Assembly: GCF_012396485.1 (NCBI RefSeq)
Contig: NZ_JAAXPO010000002.1
Span: 124,001-188,000, forward strand
Length of the DNA stretch: 64,000 nucleotides
Reading direction: 5' to 3'
From: Leuconostoc holzapfelii
Lineage (GTDB): Bacteria > Bacillota > Bacilli > Lactobacillales > Lactobacillaceae
Shown here: positions 8,188 through 16,797 of the stretch, piece by piece
Position numbering within the stretch: position 1 is the first letter of the stretch
Layout: each line of letters starts with the position of its first letter
Notes under the pieces: generated by a model
Databases searched by the model: none
The model's input: the letters and a program-made list of their open reading frames with translations, nothing else
What the model was told of the DNA's origin: nothing
Program-made: the position numbers and the translations under genes

Positions 8188-9546
8188 ATGACACTTAAAA
8201 GTACTCTTGCACGCGCCACTGCTAAAAGCGCCTATTGGCTTTTGCACGACGTGATGCACCGTGGCGGGACCAGCCTTCCCGGAAAAATTGCGGTCGCAAT
8301 CGACCCAGATATTCTCAAATCAATCCAACAGGATTTCGACCTTGTCGTGGTGACTGGCACCAATGGTAAAACACTCACAACAGCACTCATTACCCGTGTC
8401 TTGCAAGCAGGTGGTTATGAAGTCATCACCAACCCATCGGGTTCCAATATGATTCAAGGCATTACGGGCACATTGGTTACCACACCAGTGAAACCCTCAC
8501 CAAATGGTAAAAAGCCAATCGCCGTGTTGGAAGTCGATGAAGCCAATGTTGAAAAAATCACGGCTGCCATTAAGCCAAAGCTGTTTGTGCTCACAAATAT
8601 TTTCCGTGACCAGTTGGATCGTTATGGAGAAATATATACGACGTATGAAAAAATCATTGCGGGCATTAAACATGCCCCAGCAGCTACTGTGCTCGCCAAC
8701 GGAGATTCGCCAATCTTTACTCGTGGTGACTTTCCGAACAAACGTCAGTATTTTGGCTTTAATCATGTCCAACCGGCTGATTATCACCCGCAAGTTGCGC
8801 CAATCAATACAGACGGTATTCTATCACCAACTGACCACACGGTTTTACACTATGATTTCATAACGTATGCCAACTTGGGTCGCTATTTTAGCGTCACTGA
8901 TGACTTCAAGCGCCCTGCCCTTGCCTATCAAGTCACAGCGATTGACACGCTCACGCCAACTTATTCAACCTTTAGCATTGATGAGACACCACTTAAAATT
9001 GAAATTGGTGGTCTGTATAACATCTACAACGCCCTGGCTGCTTATGCCGTAGGTCGTGAATTTGGTGTTACGCCTGAACAAATTAAAACAGCTTTCGAGT
9101 CCAATGCGCAGATTTTTGGTCGTCAAGAAGCCATTCACGTTGATGGCAAAGATGTCACAATTGTCTTGATTAAAAATCCGGTCGGCACAAATTCCGTCAT
9201 CGATATGATGGCTACTGAAACAGACGACTTCTCCTTGTTAGCACTCTTAAACGCGAATTATGCTGACGGCATTGATACCAGTTGGATTTGGGATGCTGAA
9301 TTTGAGAAGTTACATGATACAAAACTCCAAGCAGTAGCTACTGGGGGAGAACGTTATCAAGACATTCGTGTTCGGCTGAAAATGGCTGGTTTTGCCGACC
9401 AAGCCGTTTATGAAGATTTGACCCAAGTTGTTGCAGCCATCAAGGCGTTACCAACGGATAAAGTTTACATTGCGGCCACTTATACCGCCATGTTACAACT
9501 TCGTGAACAACTCGGCGCAGCCGGTTACATTAAAGGAGGTTTCTAA
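8188..9546 (+). CDS. murT: lipid II isoglutaminyl synthase, MurT subunit
   Basis: MurT is a Mur-ligase-like enzyme that, with GatD, amidates the alpha-carboxyl of D-Glu in lipid II. The ATP site is VVVTGTNGKTLTTALI. The C-terminal domain carries the aspartate that joins GatD's catalytic triad (YADGIDTSWIWDAEF). Length, 452 aa, is typical. Family members normally contain a Cys4 zinc ribbon in the central domain; here that region (about residues 208-245, with ILSPTDHTVL and YFSVTDDFKRP) has no cysteines, and I find none in the protein. It overlaps gatD by 1 nt. Confidence 0.95.
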   Translation: MTLKSTLARATAKSAYWLLHDVMHRGGTSLPGKIAVAIDPDILKSIQQDFDLVVVTGTNGKTLTTALITRVLQAGGYEVITNPSGSNMIQGITGTLVTTPVKPSPNGKKPIAVLEVDEANVEKITAAIKPKLFVLTNIFRDQLDRYGEIYTTYEKIIAGIKHAPAATVLANGDSPIFTRGDFPNKRQYFGFNHVQPADYHPQVAPINTDGILSPTDHTVLHYDFITYANLGRYFSVTDDFKRPALAYQVTAIDTLTPTYSTFSIDETPLKIEIGGLYNIYNALAAYAVGREFGVTPEQIKTAFESNAQIFGRQEAIHVDGKDVTIVLIKNPVGTNSVIDMMATETDDFSLLALLNANYADGIDTSWIWDAEFEKLHDTKLQAVATGGERYQDIRVRLKMAGFADQAVYEDLTQVVAAIKALPTDKVYIAATYTAMLQLREQLGAAGYIKGGF

Positions 9547-10277
9547 TGTCTGACTATCAACTCAACGTCGCGCACCTCTATGGTAACTTAATGAACACTT
9601 ACGGCGATTATGGCAACATCATTGCCCTCACCTACTATGCCAAGCAAATTGGCGTGGCTGTTGATTATCAATTAGTCTCACTTGGGGATGCTTTTGATGC
9701 CCAAGCATTTGACTTTGTGTTATTTGGTGGCGGACAAGATTATGAAGAAACCATCGTTGCTGAAGATTTACCCGCAAAGGCCCCACAAATCAAGCAATAT
9801 ATTGAAAATGATGGCCCACTGCTCGCAGTTTGTGGTGGTTTCCAATTACTCGGTCACTACATGGTGATGGCCGACGGCACACGGGTTGACGGGATTGGTG
9901 TGATGGATCATTATACGACTAACATGTATGATGACAAATTAACTGTCCTATCTGGTAAGCGCCTAACTGGTAACATTGTGATTGAAAATAACGACACCGG
10001 TGAAAAATACCATGGGTTTGAAAACCACCAAGGTCGCACTTTCCTTGGTCAAGGCGAGCGTGCGTTAGGCACCGTTATTTCTGGTAATGGTAACAACGGT
10101 ATGGATCAATCTGAAGGCGTGATTTACCGGAATGTTTACGGTTCTTATTTCCACGGGCCAATCTTTACCCGCAATGGTAATTTAGCTAAGCGTGTCTTAG
10201 CAACGGCTTTGCATCTTCGGTATCCTGACGTGGATTGGCAAGCCAAATTGGACGCCGTTCCAACTGAGAGTTTCTAA
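9546..10277 (+). CDS. gatD: lipid II isoglutaminyl synthase, GatD glutaminase subunit
   Basis: GatD is the class I glutamine amidotransferase that supplies ammonia to MurT. The nucleophilic cysteine is in LLAVCGGFQLLGHYM (about residue 95). The catalytic histidine is in YGSYFHGPIF (about residue 193). There is no glutamate of the classical triad; the acid comes from MurT, as is known for this pair. The 243-aa size is standard. Start and stop overlap with murT indicate translational coupling. Confidence 0.96.
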   Translation: MSDYQLNVAHLYGNLMNTYGDYGNIIALTYYAKQIGVAVDYQLVSLGDAFDAQAFDFVLFGGGQDYEETIVAEDLPAKAPQIKQYIENDGPLLAVCGGFQLLGHYMVMADGTRVDGIGVMDHYTTNMYDDKLTVLSGKRLTGNIVIENNDTGEKYHGFENHQGRTFLGQGERALGTVISGNGNNGMDQSEGVIYRNVYGSYFHGPIFTRNGNLAKRVLATALHLRYPDVDWQAKLDAVPTESF

Positions 10278-10279
10278 CC

Positions 10280-10317
10280 AAAAAGCGACAACCACTGCAA
10301 GTGGTTGTCGCTTTTTT
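10280..10317. terminator. bidirectional terminator between gatD and the small membrane gene
   Basis: A long stem (AAAGCGACAACCACT / AGTGGTTGTCGCTTT) has A-rich and T-rich flanks, so it can serve both convergent genes. Confidence 0.9.
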
Positions 10318-10504
10318 ATTTTTTCTTCGTTGTTGACGTCGCCGTGTTTTGTGACGTCTTTTGTTGTTTTTTCACCCGATTCACTTCGCGATGATACCAG
10401 CGGATAATGAGAATTAAACCACCCGTCGAAATTAGCATTGCAATGACGACCCAAATGAAAAATAAAATTAGTTTCGTATCTTGTGTCATGCGTTTCATCA
10501 GCAC
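10316..10504 (-). CDS. small membrane protein of unknown function
   Basis: An approximately 60-aa protein with one clear transmembrane helix (about residues 11-33, LILFFIWVVIAMLISTGGLI) and a strongly basic, Lys/Thr-rich C-terminal tail. I do not recognise a family. The start is uncertain: possible starts are GTG 10504, ATG 10498 or ATG 10489, none with a good ribosome site. The only nearby AGGAG sits 6-8 nt before an ATG at 10520 that is in a different frame. It follows the KimA-like permease gene by about 30-50 nt on the same strand and may be co-transcribed with it. Confidence 0.6.
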   Translation of the reverse strand: MLMKRMTQDTKLILFFIWVVIAMLISTGGLILIIRWYHREVNRVKKQQKTSQNTATSTTKKK

Positions 10505-10551
10505 GCGTATCTGACGCCATGCCGCTCCTTTTTATTTCAAAATTACCTATC

Positions 10552-12396
10552 TTATTCCGATAGATGGTAATAATACGTTGATACTGAAATATCCGTGCGT
10601 GCAGCAAACGCTGTCCGTAAGCGTAATGAGTTCTGGTTGTGCAAAATATTTTGCCATGGTTTTTTAGGGACGAATTGTGGCACCAAAACAGTCACTGAAT
10701 GATTCCGTTTCTCAGCCTGCTTCACCACTGCATCGACAAAACTGGTAGCTGGTTTCACAATTGAGCGGTAGGACGAGTGAATATCGACATAGCGCACATC
10801 TGGAAAATCCAATTTAAACTGGGTTGACGTTTCGAGTTCCTTTTTAGGATTCACATCAAAACTCACATGCATCGCGACCACATAGTCCCCAATCGATAAG
10901 GCATAATCAATCGCTTCGGTCGTTACCTTGGTAATATTTGATACCAGCACAATGACTGTCGCGCCATCATAATGATGCCGTACAGCATGGGAATTTTTCG
11001 CATAGGCAAGGCGTAATTGGCGCGCGATACTCGTATAGTGGTGCTTAATTTTTAAGAACATATACATGATAATTGGCATGATCAATAGATATGGCCAAAC
11101 ATGTTCAATGCGTGTGGCAAACAATGTGATCACTAAGACAGCAGAAATAAAGGCGCCAACAAAATTAATGACTGCTTTAAAGAGCCAACGGGCTGGTTTT
11201 GCCCGCCACCAGTGAATAATCATCCCTGACTGTGACAAGGTAAACGGCACAAATACCCCGACCGCATACAATGGAATCAACGCATCCGTTGAGCCATGGA
11301 AAATCAGCAATAAAATAATTGCCCCAAAGGCCAATGACAAGATGCCGTTAGAATAACCGAGGCGATCACCCTTATCCATATAAAGATGAGGGAGATATTT
11401 ATCCCGTGCTAAATTCAACGCCAGCATGGGAAACGCTGAAAAACCAGTATTGGCCGCCACGGCCAAGATTAAGGCTGTGGCTAATTGAATGATATAAAAA
11501 CCAAGATTATGCCCACCAAATGTTTTGGCAGCAATTTGCGACAAAACTGTTGAATGCCCATTTGGCACAATTCCATACCAGTAACTTAGGAAAGTAATAC
11601 CACCAAAGAAGGTCGCCAAAATTAAGGCCATGAGTGTCAAAGTTGTCGCTGCATGACGTTCTTTTGGCGCGCGGAAATTAGGCACCGCGTTAGAAATGGC
11701 CTCCACACCGGTCAGCGATGACGACCCACTAGAAAAGGCACGCATAAAGAGGACAAAGGACAGCCCTGAAAAGCTCGTGCCAACCCGCGCAGCAGCGTGA
11801 TATGGCAATTGTCCAGTGGCTGCTTGAAAGAGCCCCCAGGCAATCATCACAGCTAACACGAGGATGAAAAAGTACACGGGGAACATCAAAAAGTTCGCAC
11901 TTTCTCGCAAACCACGTAAATTCATCCCCGTCAATAAAATAACCACCATCACGGATAATGGCACCACATAGGGTTGTAACATTGGCACCGCTGCGGTAAT
12001 GGCGTCAGAAGCCGCCGAAGCGGAAACAGCCACGGTCAGCATATAATCAACCAATAACGAGCCACCGGCGACCAAGCCAGCCTTGGCTCCCCAGTTTTCA
12101 CTCGCCACCGCATAAGCCCCACCACCTGATGGGTAAGCGTGGATGATTTGACGATAACTCATCACAATCGCTGCTAACAAAATTAACACAAGCAAGGCGA
12201 TCGGGAGTTGCAACCATAAGGCGACTGCCCCACCGGCCAATAAGGCCGCCGTAATGGATTCAGTACCATATGCCACTGATGACAAGGCATCAGATGACAA
12301 CAAGGCGAGCGCCTTAGTCTTAGATAACGACTGCCCACCTTCATCCAGGGTTTTTAGCGGCTTACCAATTAAAATTTTTTTGATATATTGAAACAT
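10552..12396 (-). CDS. APC-superfamily permease, KimA-like potassium importer
   Basis: About 614 residues with twelve or so membrane segments and a soluble C-terminal domain of about 150 residues. The N-terminus (FIGKPLKT-like start, then LSKTKALALLSSDALSSVAYGTE) closely follows the pattern I know from Bacillus KimA (YdaO), a high-affinity K+ importer inhibited by c-di-AMP. Motif YPSGGGAYAVASENWG is shared with APC transporters. I use the ATG at 12396 (MFQYIKKILIGKPLKT); the frame extends to 12486 but that adds 30 atypical residues. No ydaO-type c-di-AMP riboswitch is apparent upstream. General amino-acid permease is the alternative. A c-di-AMP receptor gene (darA) is present at 52.5 kb. Confidence 0.8.
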   Translation of the reverse strand: MFQYIKKILIGKPLKTLDEGGQSLSKTKALALLSSDALSSVAYGTESITAALLAGGAVALWLQLPIALLVLILLAAIVMSYRQIIHAYPSGGGAYAVASENWGAKAGLVAGGSLLVDYMLTVAVSASAASDAITAAVPMLQPYVVPLSVMVVILLTGMNLRGLRESANFLMFPVYFFILVLAVMIAWGLFQAATGQLPYHAAARVGTSFSGLSFVLFMRAFSSGSSSLTGVEAISNAVPNFRAPKERHAATTLTLMALILATFFGGITFLSYWYGIVPNGHSTVLSQIAAKTFGGHNLGFYIIQLATALILAVAANTGFSAFPMLALNLARDKYLPHLYMDKGDRLGYSNGILSLAFGAIILLLIFHGSTDALIPLYAVGVFVPFTLSQSGMIIHWWRAKPARWLFKAVINFVGAFISAVLVITLFATRIEHVWPYLLIMPIIMYMFLKIKHHYTSIARQLRLAYAKNSHAVRHHYDGATVIVLVSNITKVTTEAIDYALSIGDYVVAMHVSFDVNPKKELETSTQFKLDFPDVRYVDIHSSYRSIVKPATSFVDAVVKQAEKRNHSVTVLVPQFVPKKPWQNILHNQNSLRLRTAFAARTDISVSTYYYHLSE

Positions 12397-12507
12397 GTTA
12401 TTCTCCAAGTCGTGATGCCTAATTTGACATGCCTGGCACCCAAACGTCACAGTTTCCCAAAAATGCGCTGCAACATTACTCATCACATTTTACGCTATTT
12501 CAAGCCG

Positions 12508-12534
12508 TAAAAAAAGCCGTCAATTTAACGACTT
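12508..12534 (-). terminator. terminator after the class I amidotransferase gene
   Basis: A short hairpin (AAGTCGT / ACGGCTT with a G-U pair) followed by seven T on the minus strand. Confidence 0.6.
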
Positions 12535-12548
12535 GATAACAATTTACA

Positions 12549-13265
12549 TTATTCTATTTTCGCCACAAAAGCATCAAACACCGCCTGCACGGCATCATCA
12601 GTCATCCGTAACATTTCAGGGTGCCACTGGACTGCATAAATTCGACGTGCCTCATCAGAAAAGGCCTCCACCACACCATCAGAACTGGTCGCATCTAAGG
12701 TTAAACTTGGTGCTAGATCTTTCACCGCTTGATGGTGGAAAGAATTTACCCATGCCGCGGCCGGCACCACCGGTGTCAGCCAACTGTCGCGTTGCCAAAC
12801 CAAACGATGAGTCGGTGTGCTCCATTTGGTAGGGTATTGATCGTGTTTGACAGCCAGTTGCCCATATTGTGTCGCTAAGTCTTGATAAAGCGTCCCCCCA
12901 AGGCCGACGTTAATCACCTGTGCGCCACGGCAAATCCCCAAAACTGGCTTCCCCACACGTATTGCCTCGGCCAACAAGGCAAATTCAAACGCATCGCGAG
13001 AACGGTCAATCTCACCAATTGCCGGCGTTGGCTCTTCACCGTAATAGTCGGGCGTCACATCTTGCCCGCCCGCCAAGACCAAAGCATCTACACTCGCAAT
13101 ATAGTCTGCGGCCAAATCTGGCGAACTAATGGGTAAAATCATGACTAAAGCGCCCGCCTCAGTCATTGCCGCCGTATAGTTTTTCTGGATATAGTTCACA
13201 TAGTTAGACCCAAATTTGGGGTTGGGGTGAATGGCGTGATTGCCAGCAATGCCGATTTTTTTCAT
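12549..13265 (-). CDS. class I glutamine amidotransferase-like protein (gamma-glutamyl-GABA hydrolase family)
   Basis: A 238-aa peptidase C26-family protein. The nucleophile elbow is VLGICRGAQVINVGLGG (Cys near residue 108), and the His/Glu pair is in AVQWHPEML near the C-terminus. The family includes PuuD, which removes glutamate from gamma-glutamyl amines. The exact substrate here is unknown, since no putrescine genes are adjacent. A good AGGAG precedes the ATG. It sits between oppA and the KimA-like gene, 22 nt after oppA, so it may be carried on the oppA message. Confidence 0.85.
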   Translation of the reverse strand: MKKIGIAGNHAIHPNPKFGSNYVNYIQKNYTAAMTEAGALVMILPISSPDLAADYIASVDALVLAGGQDVTPDYYGEEPTPAIGEIDRSRDAFEFALLAEAIRVGKPVLGICRGAQVINVGLGGTLYQDLATQYGQLAVKHDQYPTKWSTPTHRLVWQRDSWLTPVVPAAAWVNSFHHQAVKDLAPSLTLDATSSDGVVEAFSDEARRIYAVQWHPEMLRMTDDAVQAVFDAFVAKIE

Positions 13266-13287
13266 AATACACTCCTAGATGTCTGCG

Positions 13288-14889
13288 CTATTTGGCATAC
13301 TGATAGTTTTGATAACCAATGACTGGGTAATTTAAGTTATGCAGTTGCTTTTTTTGAAGATGAACATTTGCCACTTGGTATAGTGGCGTTACCCCATTCA
13401 AATCATTGTTCAATCGCGCTGCCTGTTGCTCTAATTGATAGCGGGTATCATTAGCTTCGGGCTGTTGACTAATTTGCTTCATCAGCGCATCATATTGCCC
13501 ATTCTGCCATTTCGTAAAGTTAATCGCACCATCAGAATAGGCGGCATCTAAGAAGTCAATGGGGTCATTATAATCCGTTGACCAACTTAACGTCCCAGCC
13601 TGAAAATTGCGATTATTAAATGCCGAAATTTCGGCATTTAATGGCATCCGATTCAAATTAACGGTCACATCAGGCAACGTGCTTTCGATGCTTTGCTTTA
13701 AATAAACACCTAACGCGCGATAAGCATCAGTATCGGCCGTATTTAACGTCAAAGTCAGCTTCTTTTCACCAATTTCAGCCTGTGCTTGTTTCAAATAGGC
13801 CCGCGCTTTTGCTTGGTCAAATGGTAAGGCTAACCCGGCATTGAAATCTTTGCCGTGCACTTTAACTTCGCCACTTGGCACAATCGACTGCGCCGGCGTT
13901 GAACCATCTGCTAACGCCTGCTCCGCTAAGACTCGGCGATCAATGGCATAACTAATCGCCCGTTTAAAATTCGTATTACCGGTGACTTTGTCTTGGGCAT
14001 TCCACACAATGAATGCCATTCGGCCCTTTTGACCTGATTTAATCTCATCTGGGTGGCTCTGCTTTAAATTGGTTAAAATGCCGCCGGAAATTTCCGCCTC
14101 ATCAACCTTACCTGACAAAAACTGCTTACTAGCCAAAGTGGCATCCGTCACTAACGTCGTTTTAATCGTTTGATAGTGAATTTGTTTGGCCTGCGCATAG
14201 TACGGATTCTTTTCATATTGCCAAGTCGTGGCCGATTGATTCCACTTTTTAATCATATAAGGCCCATTTGACAACGTCGTCGCGGCAGTTTGACCATATT
14301 TATGGCCATACGCTTTGACCTTTGCCGGATTAATGGGATACAACTGATTGGCCAAAATAAAGTTAAAGTATGGCACTGGATGCGACAAGGTAATTTTCAC
14401 GGTGCGATCATTGACCGCCTGAATCCCCAAAGTATCAATGCTTGCACCCTGCTTTCTAATCGCATCATAGTTAGCCAAGTCTTTAAAATGATTGGCACGC
14501 GTTGATTTAGATGCCGGGTCAACCTGGCGCTTGGCAGAAGCCACAAAATCTTGTGCTGTCACTGATGACCCATCGGACCATTTTTGGGCCTTTTTAAGTG
14601 TTAATGTATAAACCGTGTGGTTGTTAGTCGGTTGTACGATTTTTTCAGCCATGCCAGCAACAACGTGCCCCTTTTCATCCGTGGTGTATAACCCTTCCAA
14701 GGTTTGAACTTCGGCTAAATTCGACCCAATATCGTCCGCAAAATTCGGATCCAACGTTGTAATTGGATTTTGGACCGTCACTTTGAGTGTCGCGGGGGCC
14801 GCTTTTTCGGCCCCGCGTTGTTGGGACAACACATAACCACCAATCAGCAACACGGCCACCCCAACACCAATCATTGTTTTTCGTTTCAT
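13288..14889 (-). CDS. oppA: oligopeptide ABC transporter substrate-binding protein (OppA family)
   Basis: A 533-aa SBP_bac_5 family protein that should capture peptides outside the membrane. Motifs include TLDPNFADDIGSN near the mature start, VYTLTLKKAQKWSDGSSVTAQDFV, and a C-terminal region with PLYQVANVHL. The N-terminus (MKRKTMIGVGVAVLLIGGYV) is a hydrophobic anchor without the lipobox cysteine normal for Gram-positive OppA, so it may stay tethered by the uncleaved helix. No permease or ATPase genes are adjacent, so it is an orphan binding protein here. It has its own promoter at 14968-14996. Confidence 0.9.
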   Translation of the reverse strand: MKRKTMIGVGVAVLLIGGYVLSQQRGAEKAAPATLKVTVQNPITTLDPNFADDIGSNLAEVQTLEGLYTTDEKGHVVAGMAEKIVQPTNNHTVYTLTLKKAQKWSDGSSVTAQDFVASAKRQVDPASKSTRANHFKDLANYDAIRKQGASIDTLGIQAVNDRTVKITLSHPVPYFNFILANQLYPINPAKVKAYGHKYGQTAATTLSNGPYMIKKWNQSATTWQYEKNPYYAQAKQIHYQTIKTTLVTDATLASKQFLSGKVDEAEISGGILTNLKQSHPDEIKSGQKGRMAFIVWNAQDKVTGNTNFKRAISYAIDRRVLAEQALADGSTPAQSIVPSGEVKVHGKDFNAGLALPFDQAKARAYLKQAQAEIGEKKLTLTLNTADTDAYRALGVYLKQSIESTLPDVTVNLNRMPLNAEISAFNNRNFQAGTLSWSTDYNDPIDFLDAAYSDGAINFTKWQNGQYDALMKQISQQPEANDTRYQLEQQAARLNNDLNGVTPLYQVANVHLQKKQLHNLNYPVIGYQNYQYAK

Positions 14890-14967
14890 TCTCTTCCCTC
14901 ATACCGCAACCACTAACAGCCAACGCTCACATGCGGTCAAAATAGCACCTAGTAAATAAATAAGTTG

Positions 14968-14996
14968 AGTATAGCGCGAATCGTTTGGGCGGGCAA
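14968..14996 (-). promoter_or_regulatory. oppA promoter
   Basis: Minus strand: -35 TTGCCC (14996-14991), 17-bp spacer, -10 TATACT (14973-14968), just beyond the stop codon of the preceding MetE-like gene. Confidence 0.65.
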
Positions 14997-14999
14997 CGA

Positions 15000-16133
15000 T
15001 TATGCCTCATCCCCCCAGACTTGCGTTAAAATCTCACGGACAAGTGCGAGCTTTTCCCATTGTTGCGCTTCGGTCAGCACATTGCCTTCCTCCGTTGAGG
15101 CAAAACCACACTGCGTCGAGAGCCACAAACGGTCTAACGGTAAATACTGCGCCGCTTCATAAATACGATCAATAATGGTTTGTTTATCTTCAAGTTCACC
15201 TGTTTTGGTCGTGATTAAGCCCAGCACCACGCGTTTATCACCTGACACCTTGGCGAGTGGGGCAAAACCGCCGGCCCGGTCAGAATCGTACTCCAAAAAG
15301 TAGCTCGCCACGTTTTCCTGACCCAAAAGCTCGTCAGCGACCAAATCATAGCCACCAGTTGCTGCCCAATCTGAATGATAGTTCCCGCGACAAACATGCG
15401 TGTTAATCACCAGATCAGCCGGTAGATCAGCTAATGCCCCATTATTCAGAGTTAAATACAGTGTTTTTAAATCAGCCACGGACACGCCATGCCCAGCCAT
15501 CAGCGCGCCAAAATGCGGATCAACAAGCATCCCCCAAGTACAGTCATCCAGTTGGATGGTACGTGCACCAGCGGCATACAGGGCGAGAATTTCATCATGA
15601 TAGACCTGCTGAATCGCCGCGTGAAAGTCAGTCTCTTGCGCATAAAATTCTCGCACACGGGTGGCATTTTTCCCGCGCACTAACTCCGCAAAAAACTGTG
15701 CTGGTGATGGCAAGGTGACTTTGGCCGCCACCCCATAGCGATCCGCAACGGCTTTGAGAAATTTGAATTCACGAATTAGTGGATGCGTCGTCGCGTCAAA
15801 ACCCAGCGGCCCAATCAGATGCGCGGAATCATCGCGTGTTTCTTCATGGGCAAATTGATACCCTTCGCCAAATTTAATCCGCGCCACGCCGTCAAAGCCC
15901 CAAAAGTTATCTAGGTGCCAATACGAGCGGCGAAATTCACCGTCGGTGACAACATCTAAGCCTGCTGCCACTTGTTGGGCCACCAAAGTAGTGATCGCCG
16001 TGTCTTCTACCGCAGTTAAGTCGTCAGCTGTGATCTGGCCGTTGGCAAACGCTGCCCGGGCTTGCTTTAAGGCATCAGGCCGCAAAAACGACCCAACGTG
16101 TTGAAAACCAATTTTTTGTTGTGCTTGTGTCAT
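15000..16133 (-). CDS. MetE-like cobalamin-independent methionine synthase family protein (second copy)
   Basis: A 377-aa protein of the short MetE C-terminal-domain family (Bacillus YxjG/YxjH type), likely a methyltransferase making methionine from homocysteine. Zinc-ligand motifs are visible: VINTHVCRGNYHSDW and LWLSTQCGFASTEEGN. The N-terminus (FQHVGSFLRPDALKQAR) is shared with its paralogue at 17.7-18.8 kb. It is the last gene of the methionine operon, preceded by a good AGGAG and by the small ORF at 16185-16283. The methyl donor of these short proteins is not established from sequence. Confidence 0.88.
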   Translation of the reverse strand: MTQAQQKIGFQHVGSFLRPDALKQARAAFANGQITADDLTAVEDTAITTLVAQQVAAGLDVVTDGEFRRSYWHLDNFWGFDGVARIKFGEGYQFAHEETRDDSAHLIGPLGFDATTHPLIREFKFLKAVADRYGVAAKVTLPSPAQFFAELVRGKNATRVREFYAQETDFHAAIQQVYHDEILALYAAGARTIQLDDCTWGMLVDPHFGALMAGHGVSVADLKTLYLTLNNGALADLPADLVINTHVCRGNYHSDWAATGGYDLVADELLGQENVASYFLEYDSDRAGGFAPLAKVSGDKRVVLGLITTKTGELEDKQTIIDRIYEAAQYLPLDRLWLSTQCGFASTEEGNVLTEAQQWEKLALVREILTQVWGDEA

Positions 16134-16184
16134 ATGTCAGACTCCTCTTGTCTCGTCATAGTTGCGTAACGTCACAAAACAAGG

Positions 16185-16283
16185 TCACATGACACCATCG
16201 ACCGCCCCACTACCCGTCAAAAAGACAGCCGTGGCGATTTTATTGGTATGCAAATAATATACTTTCTGCGGGGACACCGGCAT
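16185..16283 (-). CDS. small ORF of 32 codons between luxS and the MetE-like gene
   Basis: ATG at 16283 is preceded by GAGGAG with about 6-nt spacing and opens a 32-codon frame (begins MPVSPQKVYYLHTNK, ends GAVDGVM) closed by TGA. It lies 37 nt after luxS and 51 nt before the MetE-like gene, in the same direction. I do not recognise it. It may be a real small protein, a decayed gene remnant, or a translated leader influencing the next gene. No hairpin with a T-run is evident nearby. Confidence 0.4.
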   Translation of the reverse strand: MPVSPQKVYYLHTNKIATAVFLTGSGAVDGVM

Positions 16284-16320
16284 TGCCTACTCCTCTGATT
16301 TGTCTCACTGCCCGTTGAAA

Positions 16321-16797
16321 TTAAACCACATGTCGTTCAAAAGCATCACTTGAAATGCCTTGTTCAAAAATAATTGCTGCCCAAGCTTTGGCAGAATGCA
16401 GACTGTGATCCTTAAAGTTCCCGCAACTTTGAATTTCTGCGGCTGGTACTGTTGTCACCTCATCACTGACAATCTTTTCTAAGACCTTTTTAAAGACTTT
16501 GGCCAAAGTTTCAGCATCATACGGTACCCAAGAAATAACATGAAAGCCCGTCCGGCAGCCAAATGGTGAGATGTCAATAATGCCATCAATTTCATCACGA
16601 ACAAGTCCAGCAAAGAGATGTTCTAGCGTGTGTAAACCACCCGTTTCAATCGCCGTTTCGTTTGGCTGCGTGAGCCGTAAATCATAGTTCGTAATTTGAC
16701 CACCTTGTGGGCCAGCTTGGGTTTCAATGACCCGCACATAAGGCGCTTTAACTTTGGTGTGGTCCAGGGTAAAACTTTCAACAACTGTTTCTGACAT
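16321..16797 (-). CDS. luxS: S-ribosylhomocysteine lyase LuxS
   Basis: LuxS splits S-ribosylhomocysteine into homocysteine and DPD, the AI-2 precursor, recycling the by-product of SAM-dependent methylation. The metal motif is [10 protein letters not shown] (HxxEH), the third ligand and active-site cysteine region are [10 protein letters not shown] and [13 protein letters not shown]. The 158-aa length is normal. It overlaps the metQ-like gene by 1 nt and sits in a methionine operon, which supports a recycling role as much as signalling. Confidence 0.98.
   Translation of the reverse strand: MSETVVESFTLDHTKVKAPYVRVIETQAGPQGGQITNYDLRLTQPNETAIETGGLHTLEHLFAGLVRDEIDGIIDISPFGCRTGFHVISWVPYDAETLAKVFKKVLEKIVSDEVTTVPAAEIQSCGNFKDHSLHSAKAWAAIIFEQGISSDAFERHVV

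Noticed and set aside
10197-10607. 136-aa open frame antisense to the end of gatD
   Set aside because: It reads through the terminator and the antisense of gatD, has low-complexity content, and overlaps the hydrophobic small gene in another frame.
12397-12548. c-di-AMP (ydaO-type) riboswitch before the KimA-like gene
   Set aside because: The gap is short and lacks the conserved elements; only a terminator of the preceding gene is seen.
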